Made by a program: the position numbers and the translations under genes. Under the pieces are notes generated by a model. The model was not told where the DNA came from. It ran no database searches and was given only the letters and a program-made list of their open reading frames with translations. From NCBI GenBank assembly GCA_910586305.1, contig CAJUGS010000037.1:1-27166 (forward strand): 27,166 nt of DNA. Direction: 5' to 3'. Below, one piece after another: positions 1 to 6,689 of the stretch. The first letter of the stretch is position 1. Each line of letters starts with the position of its first letter. This stretch comes from an uncultured Duncaniella sp. Lineage in GTDB: Bacteria; Bacteroidota; Bacteroidia; Bacteroidales; Muribaculaceae.

Positions 1-181
1 TAGCAGAGGCATTTTTGCTTGTTACTCTTAACAATTGTTATGAAACACCCTCTTAATGAACATGATTATGTATTGGAGTTATTGATTGAGTCCTTTTATT
101 TAGTCATGGTATTCAATAAACACGCATACGGCAATAACGACTTATTCAATATTCGTATTTTTGCAAAATTTTTTGCGTCCA
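1..181. other. Intergenic left edge, 5' region of an off-window gene
   Basis: No open frame with coding character is seen on either strand. On the minus strand this stretch lies downstream of a good promoter, so it is probably the leader of a gene running out of the window to the left. A minus-strand ATG at 10-12 opens a frame that stays open to the edge, but only four codons are visible. An AT-rich palindrome (AACAATTGTT) sits near position 30-39 and could be an operator. Nothing else can be supported. Confidence 0.4.
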
Positions 182-212
182 CAAATTTACACTAAGTTGG
201 CGACTCGGCAAA
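182..212 (-). promoter_or_regulatory. Bacteroidetes-type promoter reading left
   Basis: On the minus strand the bases spell TTTG (209-212), 19 bases, then TAAATTTG (182-189). This fits the Bacteroidetes primary-sigma consensus TTTG-N19-TAnnTTTG exactly. Transcription would start near 175 and run off the left edge. A terminator hairpin lies directly upstream, so the off-window gene is an independent transcript from the sigma/FecR pair. Confidence 0.75.
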
Positions 213-250
213 ACAAAAGCGTCCGGTGTTTTCACCACGGACGCTTGTTA
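208..250 (-). terminator. Intrinsic terminator, minus strand
   Basis: A 9-bp perfect stem (217-225 with 238-246) encloses a loop that can pair further (GTG/CAC). On the minus strand the stem is followed by TTTTGTTTT, a good U-tract. It ends a transcript coming from the right. Since a second terminator already closes the FecR gene at about 460, this one may end read-through or a separate short RNA from 251-457. Confidence 0.65.
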
Positions 251-457
251 CAAGCCGGTCAGTAAAGTCGCCGGCCCTCAACCTTAGATATACCTATTAC
301 CGTTTGTTTTTCACCATCTATCCTTAGTTTATACAATAAGTACCCGATGGCCACTCTTTTTGGTTAAAATCTGTAACCTCTATCTCGGACTATTTAATTA
401 ACACGCCGGACAGCCATTCTACTTGCTCGTTTCTACATTTTTTTGCAAAAACGCCAT
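251..457 (-). other. Intergenic stretch with RNA structure, no recognised gene
   Basis: About 200 bases between two minus-strand terminators. Read on the minus strand it contains a six-codon frame (ATG at 322-324, peptide MVKNKR), then a GCCGG/CCGGC hairpin and a short CTTG/CAAG hairpin, and then the terminator near 230. No TAnnTTTG promoter was found inside it. It could be a small RNA, a 3'-UTR remnant or a leader with a tiny peptide. No function is assigned. Confidence 0.3.
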
Positions 458-500
458 AAAACAACGACACGAGGATGCCGGAGTGTGGCACCCTCGTGTC
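456..500 (-). terminator. Terminator of the sigma/FecR operon
   Basis: A 9-bp stem GACACGAGG/CCTCGTGTC (466-474 with 492-500) continues, after one mismatch, into TGCC/GGCA with a 7-base loop. On the minus strand it is followed by GTTGTTTTA. It begins about 30 bases after the FecR stop, so the sigma/anti-sigma pair ends here and no receptor gene is co-transcribed. Confidence 0.75.
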
Positions 501-530
501 ATATCGTTATATCCTGCCTGGAGAATCCTC

Positions 531-1508
531 CTATTTGGCATAGATAAAAGTCTTCTCGCCCATTGTCTTAAACCTTATCGGGATTGTATTCGAAAGACCA
601 TGAAGAGTCGAGTCAAGATCCCTGCAATACACCGTGACACCGGAATACGTCTTGTCAAGGTCAACACCTCTGTCCAGTTCTATATCCCTCCCGTAAAGCT
701 GTATGAGTATATCGACAATATCACGCAGATTGGCATTCTCGAACGGTATCATACGGTTATGCCACGAGGCATCTGCCGCAGTATTCGCATTCTGCACTAT
801 CAGATGGCCGGTCTCGATGGAATATACAGCCTTTTGGCCAGGTTCAAGAACCACACCATCCTCCTGGTCTGCAGTCGTGACCTCTACCGAACCTTCGATT
901 AGGCTGACACTGTTGACAGTCGAATCGCGGCTTAAAAAATTGAAATGCGTGCCCAGCACCTCCACGTTAAGATACTGCCCGGCCACTCTGAACGGCCGAC
1001 TGCTGTCATGGCTCACCTCAAAATAGCCCTCGCCCACAAGCTCGACTTCTCGGCAGTCCGATGCAAAAGCCTCCGGATAAGAAAGCCGTGAATTACTGTT
1101 CAGAAACACCCTGGTGCTATCAGGAAGAACCAATGAAACACACTTGTCGGCAGCAGCATAATGCAACATCTTCGTCTCCGAATTGCGCATAAAAAACAAT
1201 CCGGCAAACACTATCACAGACAGCATAGCGGCTACACCGACGGTACGCCATAAAAGCCGGCGGCGCAACCGACGCGCGACACGCTCCTTATCTGCACTGA
1301 TCCGTCCTGCAAGCCTGGACTTGGCCCTATTCAGCGAAGCATCGTCAATGCTCAGCGACGCAGCATCAAGGGCAACCCTCTCTGATGCAAACAGCTCGAC
1401 ATAGTTTTCATCCGACTCGTCAAGCCACTTCTTAAGCGAAACAAGCTCCTCGTCAGTACAAGTATTGTTTATGAAGCGTATTATTAAATCCTCTGGAGTT
1501 TGTGTCAT
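531..1508 (-). CDS. FecR-family anti-sigma factor
   Basis: Single-span inner-membrane regulator that holds or activates its partner ECF sigma factor, normally in response to a TonB-dependent receptor. An N-terminal cytoplasmic sigma-binding region of about 85 residues is followed by a basic RRRLLWRT stretch, one membrane helix (VGVAAMLSVIVFAGLFF), a periplasmic FecR domain with the usual RVFLNSNSRLSYP and LEGEGYFEV-like segments (here LVGEGYFEVSHD), and a C-terminal DUF4974-like domain beginning MIPFENANLRDIVDIL. I prefer the ATG at 1506-1508 (MTQTPEDL), because the nine residues ahead of it in the longer frame are low-complexity and come from the AT-rich gap. The sigma gene lies 45 bases upstream. 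A terminator follows at once, so the receptor it should sense is not in the same transcript. Confidence 0.9.
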   Translation of the reverse strand: MTQTPEDLIIRFINNTCTDEELVSLKKWLDESDENYVELFASERVALDAASLSIDDASLNRAKSRLAGRISADKERVARRLRRRLLWRTVGVAAMLSVIVFAGLFFMRNSETKMLHYAAADKCVSLVLPDSTRVFLNSNSRLSYPEAFASDCREVELVGEGYFEVSHDSSRPFRVAGQYLNVEVLGTHFNFLSRDSTVNSVSLIEGSVEVTTADQEDGVVLEPGQKAVYSIETGHLIVQNANTAADASWHNRMIPFENANLRDIVDILIQLYGRDIELDRGVDLDKTYSGVTVYCRDLDSTLHGLSNTIPIRFKTMGEKTFIYAK

Positions 1509-1553
1509 AAATACATTATTATTACTAATAAACACTTATATGAGAGAAACTAC

Positions 1554-2120
1554 TTACCGGACAACGTCAATAAATGCCCGGATTATCAGAAAAAGCCCCA
1601 CAAGATACTTAAGCCGCGACCGCAAAATGCGCAACGCTTTATATATATGTGTCTCGACAGTTCTCACCGACACATTCATTGCCTCGGCGATATCCTTGCT
1701 CTTAAGCCCCTTTATATAGCTCAGCACAAAGACCTCCCTGCATTTGTCGGGCAACTCCGAAAGAGCTTTCTTAATACCGTCCTCGATATCCTTTGAATTC
1801 ACTATATCCTCGAGATTCTCTTTCGCGACAAACTCCATCCTCTTCTCATTGATAGCCTCGAGAGTCTCAATCCTGACAGCAGCCACATTCTGATGCCTCA
1901 GAAGATTCAAGGCCCTGGTAGAAACAGCCCTATATAAATAGGTGGTAATTCCGCTATCCAAGTCAATCTCGGAGATACGCTTCCACAAGTCACAGAAAAC
2001 ATCTGCCACTATATCCTCGGCATCCTCCTCATTCTGAACAAACCTCTGAGCATGAAGCAACATCCGACGATAATTCTCGTCGAAAATCTTTTCAAACCGC
2101 TCATCAAGATATGTGCCCAT
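1554..2120 (-). CDS. ECF RNA polymerase sigma factor, FecI/Bacteroides expansion type
   Basis: Sigma-70 family extracytoplasmic-function factor. Region 2 is visible as YRRMLLHAQRF followed by NEEDAEDIVADVFCDLWKR and a TTYLYRAVSTRALNLLR stretch. Region 4 is the helix-turn-helix LPDKCREVFVLSYIKGLKSK through VSVRTVETHIYKAL. The protein ends in a hydrophobic tail (YLVGLFLIIRAFIDVV), which is often seen in Bacteroides members of this group. It is transcribed ahead of the FecR anti-sigma gene, 45 bases apart, from a primary-sigma type promoter. Family members of this kind usually control a SusC-like receptor operon; the target is not visible here unless it is the gene left of the window. Confidence 0.93.
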   Translation of the reverse strand: MGTYLDERFEKIFDENYRRMLLHAQRFVQNEEDAEDIVADVFCDLWKRISEIDLDSGITTYLYRAVSTRALNLLRHQNVAAVRIETLEAINEKRMEFVAKENLEDIVNSKDIEDGIKKALSELPDKCREVFVLSYIKGLKSKDIAEAMNVSVRTVETHIYKALRILRSRLKYLVGLFLIIRAFIDVVR

Positions 2121-2143
2121 AACGTGTTTTTATGTTTTTCATG

Positions 2144-2175
2144 CAAAGATATGCATAATAAACTATAAAATCAAA
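2144..2175 (-). promoter_or_regulatory. Promoter of the sigma/FecR operon
   Basis: Minus strand TTTG (2172-2175), 20 bases, TATCTTTG (2144-2151). Both elements match the Bacteroidetes consensus. The start would lie near 2137, giving a leader of about 17 bases before the sigma ATG. The form is that of the housekeeping sigma, so this gene does not look strictly self-activated. Confidence 0.75.
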
Positions 2176-2322
2176 AGCTTCCTGTCAAAAAGCCCTACAA
2201 TAACCGGCACCCTTCAGCCAATGTATTCTACAACTGTTTTTTACACTATTTAACGCAATCCACCTTTATTTAATAAGACCGGCACACCTCCTCAACACCC
2301 ACCGCGACCATTCCAGTTTGGA

Positions 2323-2895
2323 TTACAGATCAACACTGTAAAGCACATGGACACACAGCGGGGAATCCACACTCAGCTTCGGATGAGAAAACTCCCCACA
2401 CTTCGCCATACCTATCTTCTGCATCACACGTTCCGAAGGGACATTCAATCTGGCGGTGAAAGAATACACCCGGTCCAATCCCGTATTCTTCGCAAGCTTC
2501 AACACCTCTTTAGCCGCCTCAGTGGCATACCCATTATTGTGATACGCGGCAGCCAGACGCCAGCCTATTTCAACACCGGGAGTAAAGTCAGCCTCAAAAC
2601 CTATCTCATGCAGACCCACATATCCGATGAATTCTCCGGTAGCCTTCACTTCCACAGCATACAAGCCCCACCCTCTTTCATTGAATTCATCCCTGATTCT
2701 GTTATAGAAACCACAGGTATCCTCATCACTCATTATCGACGGAAAATACCGCATGACCTGCTCATCTCTGTTCATAGCTATAAACAAAGGCAAATCCCCA
2801 GGTTTCCACGAGCGCAATATCAACCGCTCAGTTTCAGAATATACCACACACTTACAATCATCTTGCCCGGCAATAGGACTAATCGAATGAGACAT
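2323..2895 (-). CDS. GNAT N-acetyltransferase, RimJ/RimL type
   Basis: Acetyl-CoA dependent N-acetyltransferase. The fold is recognisable from the start of the domain (SETERLILRSWKPGDLPLF), the middle strand GEFIGYVGLHEIGF and the acetyl-CoA loop region ending in AAAYHNNGYATEAAKEVL, where the NNGYAT turn corresponds to the Q/RxxGxG/A pyrophosphate loop. The C-terminal part (ARLNVPSERVMQKIGMAKC) is the usual N-x-x-S helix of the RimL group. The 190-residue length is normal apart from about 17 extra residues at the N terminus; a later start is possible, but the next in-frame ATG would remove the first strand. Substrate cannot be told from sequence: RimJ/L relatives modify ribosomal proteins, amines or antibiotics. 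It stands alone between the tRNA and the sigma gene. Confidence 0.88.
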   Translation of the reverse strand: MSHSISPIAGQDDCKCVVYSETERLILRSWKPGDLPLFIAMNRDEQVMRYFPSIMSDEDTCGFYNRIRDEFNERGWGLYAVEVKATGEFIGYVGLHEIGFEADFTPGVEIGWRLAAAYHNNGYATEAAKEVLKLAKNTGLDRVYSFTARLNVPSERVMQKIGMAKCGEFSHPKLSVDSPLCVHVLYSVDL

Positions 2896-2980
2896 ATGGC
2901 TAATATGATTTGAAATTTAATAAAAACAACCTACACGATTCTGTGACCGAAAAAGCGCCTACCGCTGATTGACAGCAACA

Positions 2981-3023
2981 AAACAAAACGCTGAAATCAA
3001 GATGTAAACATCTCAATCCCAGC
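2981..3023 (-). terminator. Terminator of tRNA-Gly
   Basis: A 15-bp stem (2990-3004 with 3009-3023, including a few G-T pairs on the minus strand) closes a 4-base loop. On the minus strand it is followed by GTTTTGTTTTG. It lies about 16 bases beyond the mature tRNA end and must end the tRNA precursor. Confidence 0.8.
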
Positions 3024-3038
3024 ATCTTATCTTAAAAG

Positions 3039-3111
3039 AGCGGTAAACGAGGCTCGAACTCGCGACCCTCAGCTTGGGAAGCTGATGCTCTACCAACTGA
3101 GCTATTACCGC
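3039..3111 (-). tRNA. tRNA-Gly (anticodon CCC)
   Basis: A 73-base cloverleaf read by eye: acceptor arms GCGGTAA/TTACCGC, D stem GCTC/GAGC, anticodon stem TCAGC/GCTGA around the loop TTCCCAA, T stem GCGAG/CTCGT around TTCGAGC. The anticodon is CCC, decoding GGG, and the discriminator is T as usual for glycine tRNAs. CCA is not encoded. It has its own promoter and terminator and forms a single-gene transcript. Confidence 0.95.
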
Positions 3112-3132
3112 ATCGTTTCATATATTTCTATG

Positions 3133-3163
3133 CAAAGGTATGGATTCTTTTCGGCTTTTCAAA
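3133..3163 (-). promoter_or_regulatory. Promoter of tRNA-Gly
   Basis: Minus strand TTTG (3160-3163), 19 bases, TACCTTTG (3133-3140): a full match to the Bacteroidetes consensus. The start would be near 3126, about 15 bases ahead of the mature tRNA. Confidence 0.8.
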
Positions 3164-3216
3164 ACTCCGTGTCTCTTTTTTTCAGCACGACCACACATTT
3201 ATACCGGAAAATCACT

Positions 3217-3224
3217 TAACTTTG
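3217..3224 (+). promoter_or_regulatory. -7 element of the TIGR04076 gene
   Basis: TAACTTTG matches TAnnTTTG, but no TTTG is present 19-20 bases upstream. The element ends only 4 bases before the first ATG (3229), so the mRNA would be leaderless from that ATG, or have about 6 bases of leader before the second ATG (3235). Confidence 0.5.
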
Positions 3225-3228
3225 TAAT

Positions 3229-3636
3229 ATGAATATGCAGCGCAGACGTTTTTGCAAGATAGCCCTACTCGCCACAGGAGCCGTTGGCCTTACTGGACTT
3301 CGTATCTCGGCCGAAAACACACCTGTCCAAAAGACTACTTCCTCAAGGAAATACCGTGTCACGGTCATGCGCCGGGAATGCTATGAAGACCTCCAAAGCC
3401 TATACCTCGACGATCCCGAGACAGGGCGTTGTGAAGCCTTCGCCACCGGAGAGACATTCGACATTGCCGCCGGCTCCAAATGTCCCGCCGGATTCTGCCC
3501 CATGGCCTTTGACTCAATAATCCGGTGCGTCACAGGGCCGGCCGGTTGCTCCCCTGTTGCATCCGGAGCCTGCACAGCCATCACAACGTGCCCCGACGGC
3601 TCACGTCCCGTGATATTTAAAATCGAGGCGCTATAA
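3229..3636 (+). CDS. Exported TIGR04076-family protein with Tat-like signal
   Basis: Function unknown. The last 90 residues fit the TIGR04076 family of small cysteine-rich proteins: an N-terminal YRVTVMRRECYED strand, CEAFATGETFDI, the central KCPAGFCPMAFDSI, and the closing CPDGSRPVIFKIE. Family members are usually about 90 residues long and lack a signal. Here an extra N-terminal segment MQRRRFCKIALLATGAVG has the RRxFxK pattern and following hydrophobic core of a twin-arginine signal peptide. The mature part has eight cysteines, an even number that would suit disulfides or a metal site outside the cytoplasm. The start may be either ATG at 3229 or the one six bases later. The terminator that ends it reuses its final codons. 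It is a monocistronic unit. Confidence 0.75.
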   Translation: MNMQRRRFCKIALLATGAVGLTGLRISAENTPVQKTTSSRKYRVTVMRRECYEDLQSLYLDDPETGRCEAFATGETFDIAAGSKCPAGFCPMAFDSIIRCVTGPAGCSPVASGACTAITTCPDGSRPVIFKIEAL

Positions 3637-3650
3637 AGCGCCTCGATTTT
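3619..3650. terminator. Bidirectional terminator between convergent genes
   Basis: A perfect 13-bp inverted repeat (3619-3631 with 3638-3650) around the 6-base loop TATAAA. The outer arms are AAAA/TTTT, giving a U-tract on both strands. The left arm encodes the last codons of the upstream plus-strand gene, and its stop codon is in the loop. It serves both this gene and the nhaD-lipoprotein operon. Confidence 0.9.
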
Positions 3651-3657
3651 AAAGCTA

Positions 3658-4329
3658 TCAATTATAATATGTTATCTCTCTGCGGTCAAGCGTATATGAG
3701 ATATGCGGACGCGCGCCCGTAGTCTGCGTGGTCCACACCGACAGCCGCTCGATCCAGTTGCCACGCCTATCATTCCTGCGGTATATATTGAACACGGCCG
3801 TGTGCTCCCCATCCACTCTTGGATCGGTATACTGCCCCACTATACGGCGATTGTCATCATACACCGTCACGGCAAAATCACCCATCCCTTCGCTCTCCAC
3901 CACATTCTCCGACACATGGCGATAGCCCAGAGTATCCTTGAGGAAACCTCCATGGAGACGACGGTGATTGGGGCGATGATCCTCCCAGCGCACCATCCTG
4001 CCGAGATTGTCACGAGAGATCCGCTCGTCACGTCTCTGCACATAGTTGCCCAGCGAATCAAAATATATCGTTGTCTCGAGACGGTTCACCGAAGCTGTAT
4101 CCACCTCAACCGAATCCACGCCGGGAGTCACTTTGTAATACGTGGTTTTAGTGACTCGCTTCACCCTGTGACGCAACTCGAGCAACGCAAGGTCTGCACT
4201 CTCGAACGGCTTCTCCTGAGTATCCTCGAAAGTGAAAGGAGATATTCCACCGCCTGCATCCCCCGAACTGCAGGACACAAGCGACATCACGAACGAAAGT
4301 GAGAGCCAAGACAAGAGCAAAAATTTCAT
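3658..4329 (-). CDS. Hypothetical lipoprotein downstream of nhaD
   Basis: The N terminus is a lipoprotein signal with cleavage before Cys20 (lipobox LVSC), followed by a flexible SSGDAGGG stretch. The mature part is about 200 residues, polar, rich in Arg, Tyr and Thr, and contains phrases such as YFDSLGNYVQRRDE and DNLGRMVRWED that resemble single YD/RHS-like beta repeats. No enzyme motif is visible and I do not recognise a named family. It begins 12 bases after the nhaD stop on the same strand, so it is almost surely co-transcribed with the antiporter; a structural or sensing role for that system is only a guess. It ends at the shared bidirectional terminator. Confidence 0.8.
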   Translation of the reverse strand: MKFLLLSWLSLSFVMSLVSCSSGDAGGGISPFTFEDTQEKPFESADLALLELRHRVKRVTKTTYYKVTPGVDSVEVDTASVNRLETTIYFDSLGNYVQRRDERISRDNLGRMVRWEDHRPNHRRLHGGFLKDTLGYRHVSENVVESEGMGDFAVTVYDDNRRIVGQYTDPRVDGEHTAVFNIYRRNDRRGNWIERLSVWTTQTTGARPHISYTLDRREITYYN

Positions 4330-4341
4330 AATTGTATTTAA

Positions 4342-5646
4342 TCAGAAAAAAAATGTTTCCAAAGCATACACCCCTATACCGGAGATATACCCAACGAAAG
4401 CAATCCATGTGAAGCGTCTCAGATACCATCCGAAACTGATCTTCTCAAGCCCCATCACCACCACTCCGGCAGCCGAGCCTATGATAAGCATGGACCCTCC
4501 CACACCCGCACAATAAGCGAGAAGTTGCCAGAAGAGGCCGTCCTGCGCGAAATCACCGGCAGGAGCTATAGCATACATATCCATACAGCCGGCCACGAGA
4601 GGCACATTGTCGACAATCGACGACACAACGCCGATTACACCCGTCACAAGATAGTGGTTATTGTGAGACACCTCGTTGAGCCATATACCGAATGAGTTCA
4701 GCACACCTGTGAGCTGGAGAGTAGCCACCGACATGAGAATACCCAGGAAGAAGAGAATGGTGGCCATGTCGATACGCGCAAGGAGAGATGTCACCTTCAG
4801 ATTAGAGTTTTCACAGAACAACGCATTACGGGTGCATCTGTACTCACTGACAAACCACAGCACACCGAGAGCAAGAAGGATACCCATGAAAGGAGCAAGC
4901 CCGGTAAGCATACGGAAAATAGGAACGAAAATAAGTCCGCCGACACCGAGACACAGTATGAGCATACGGTCGGAAGAGCCAACGGCCCCGGGAGCTTCAG
5001 GCTCGCGTTCGGTCAGTTTGAGTTCGCCCTTCAGATATATCTGCGCGCAGAAAGCAGCCACAACCACCGAGACAATCGAAGGCAATATGAGCTGCGATAT
5101 CACACCCTGAGTGGATATCATGCCTCGTATCCACAGCATTATGGTAGTGACATCACCTATCGGTGAGAACGCACCGCCGGCATTTGCGGCAATAATCACC
5201 ATGCCGCCGAAGACCATACGGTCGTTCGAATCGGCAACAAGCTTGCGAAGCACCATTATCATCACAATGGATGTGGTCAGATTATCCAGAATTGCCGACA
5301 AGATAAAAGCCATGAATGTAATACGCCAAAGCAACTTACGTTTGCTCGTCGTGGCCAAGGCGTCGTGAACGAAGAAGAAGCCACCGTTGGCATCCACAAT
5401 CTCCACGATTGTCATGGCTCCCATTAGGAAAAACAGAATCTCACAAGTATCGCCGAGGTGTTCGAGAAGCTGACCCGACACTTCGGCACTGTCAATACCG
5501 GCCTGCGGAGCATAACCGGTGGAATAAAGAGTCCAGCACACCACACACATCAGGAGCGCCGGCACAGCTTTATTAATCTTGAACACACTTTCAAGGGCGA
5601 TACACAAATAGCCCAATACAAAAAAGATAACTATAGCAGTGACCAT
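4342..5646 (-). CDS. nhaD: NhaD-type sodium:proton antiporter
   Basis: Inner-membrane Na+/H+ antiporter of the ion transporter (ArsB/NhaD) superfamily. The 434-residue length and about eleven or twelve hydrophobic segments suit the family. Recognisable parts are the N-terminal VFKINKAVPALLMCVVCW helix, the EILFFLMGAMTIVEIVDANGGF segment, the strongly conserved LSAILDNLTTSIVM, the GAFSPIGDVTTIMLW motif and, in the second half, VSSIVDNVPLVAG. Duplicated DN(L/V) motifs are typical for this superfamily. It would export sodium using the proton gradient, or reload it, in a cell that also runs a sodium-pumping decarboxylase. It heads a two-gene operon with a lipoprotein and is divergent from the ABC/GntR operon. 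Confidence 0.92.
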   Translation of the reverse strand: MVTAIVIFFVLGYLCIALESVFKINKAVPALLMCVVCWTLYSTGYAPQAGIDSAEVSGQLLEHLGDTCEILFFLMGAMTIVEIVDANGGFFFVHDALATTSKRKLLWRITFMAFILSAILDNLTTSIVMIMVLRKLVADSNDRMVFGGMVIIAANAGGAFSPIGDVTTIMLWIRGMISTQGVISQLILPSIVSVVVAAFCAQIYLKGELKLTEREPEAPGAVGSSDRMLILCLGVGGLIFVPIFRMLTGLAPFMGILLALGVLWFVSEYRCTRNALFCENSNLKVTSLLARIDMATILFFLGILMSVATLQLTGVLNSFGIWLNEVSHNNHYLVTGVIGVVSSIVDNVPLVAGCMDMYAIAPAGDFAQDGLFWQLLAYCAGVGGSMLIIGSAAGVVVMGLEKISFGWYLRRFTWIAFVGYISGIGVYALETFFF

Positions 5647-5722
5647 TGTGAGAATATAAATTGATGAATTTCATGGAGCGCACAATAGCGCATATTGAAT
5701 TAAGGGTAGTGTTATGTGTGTG

Positions 5723-5753
5723 CAAAGGTCGTAATTATCGGATAAAATTCAAA
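5723..5753 (-). promoter_or_regulatory. Promoter of nhaD
   Basis: Minus strand TTTG (5750-5753), 19 bases, GACCTTTG (5723-5730): one mismatch in the -7 element. The leader to the nhaD ATG would be about 70 bases. Its -33 end lies only 15 bases from the -33 end of the opposite promoter. Confidence 0.6.
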
Positions 5754-5768
5754 ATTATCAGTATTATA

Positions 5769-5800
5769 TTTGCACATTAAATTAATTTGGAATACCTTTG
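5769..5800 (+). promoter_or_regulatory. Promoter of the ABC/GntR/outer-membrane operon
   Basis: TTTG (5769-5772), 20 bases, TACCTTTG (5793-5800), a complete match to the Bacteroidetes consensus. Transcription should start near 5804, inside the palindrome that follows. Confidence 0.8.
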
Positions 5801-5801
5801 C

Positions 5802-5825
5802 GGTGTATTAGCGTAATAGTACACC
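5802..5825 (+). promoter_or_regulatory. Operator-like palindrome for the GntR repressor
   Basis: GGTGTA (5802-5807) and its exact inverse TACACC (5820-5825) flank 12 bases with a further TTA/TAA match. It covers the predicted transcription start, a place where a bound dimer would block initiation. A YtrA-type GntR protein is encoded in the operon it precedes, and repressors of this group bind inverted repeats with GTGTA-type arms, so self-repression is the simple reading. Confidence 0.65.
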
Positions 5826-5849
5826 AGTATCCTATTTCCAAATCCAGCC

Positions 5850-6686
5850 ATGCTACGAGTAAAAAACCTTAGATTCACCTACTCCCGAAAGCAGCGACCG
5901 GTCATCGACGGCCTGTCAACCGATATTGCTCCGGGCCATATATACGGCCTTCTCGGGCTCAACGGTGTCGGAAAGACCACACTTCTCAATCTCATCGGAG
6001 GACTCCTGACCCCCGACTCTGGAATTGTGGAATTCAATGGTCTCGACACTCGCCGTCGCCTCAAAGCCACGCTTGGCGACATTTTCCTTGTCACCGAAGA
6101 ATTCTCACTTCCTTCCGTGACCATTCGCGAATACGCCCGGACCACGGGAGCATTCTATCCACGCTTCTCCGAAGACGATATGATGGAATATCTGGACTCA
6201 TTCGGAATCTCCCCTGCCGAAAAAATCAATAATCTATCCATGGGGCAGCAAAAGAAAGCCTATCTCAGCTTCGCAATCGCCACCAACACCTCCCTCCTGC
6301 TCCTCGACGAGCCAACCAACGGGCTTGACCTTCCCGGCAAAAAGACCCTGCGCGGACTCCTCGCCTCAAACATCGACGAAAACCGCACAGTCATACTCTC
6401 AACCCACCAGATTGCCGACATACAGACCCTCATCGACCATCTGATAGTGATGCGCGACGGCGACATACTCCTCAACGCCTCCATATCAGACATAGCCTCG
6501 CGGTTCCGATTCGAGGTGACATCCAATCCGTCCATATTGTCCAAGGCCCTGTACCGACAGCCCATATTCAGCGGAAATATAGTGATTCTCCCCAACGAAG
6601 AAGGCGAAGACACCGAGATTGACATTGAATCATTCTTTTATTTCTGCTCCGAAAGCCCCGACACCATCACCCGACTAATGCCATAA
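5850..6686 (+). CDS. ABC transporter ATP-binding protein
   Basis: Cytoplasmic ATPase of an ABC-2 type exporter. Walker A is GLNGVGKTT at residues 36-44, the signature is LSMGQQKK at about 129-136 (M and QQ instead of the common LSGGQ, as in YtrB-like and other ABC-2 ATPases), Walker B is LLLLDEPTNGLD at about 149-160 and the switch histidine is in STHQIADI. The last 70 residues form a family-specific tail that may contact the membrane subunit. It is the first gene of the operon and is followed after 3 bases by the membrane subunit. The likely role, as in ytr operons of Firmicutes, is a transporter induced by cell-envelope stress. No substrate can be named. Confidence 0.93.
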   Translation: MLRVKNLRFTYSRKQRPVIDGLSTDIAPGHIYGLLGLNGVGKTTLLNLIGGLLTPDSGIVEFNGLDTRRRLKATLGDIFLVTEEFSLPSVTIREYARTTGAFYPRFSEDDMMEYLDSFGISPAEKINNLSMGQQKKAYLSFAIATNTSLLLLDEPTNGLDLPGKKTLRGLLASNIDENRTVILSTHQIADIQTLIDHLIVMRDGDILLNASISDIASRFRFEVTSNPSILSKALYRQPIFSGNIVILPNEEGEDTEIDIESFFYFCSESPDTITRLMP

Positions 6687-6689
6687 CAT

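Noticed and set aside
423..902. Plus-strand frame across the fecR terminator and the end of fecR
   Set aside because: It runs through a terminator hairpin and against a clear FecR domain.
3703..4302. 199-codon plus-strand frame opposite the lipoprotein gene
   Set aside because: The opposite frame has a proper lipoprotein signal and lies in an operon; this one has no start context or family features.
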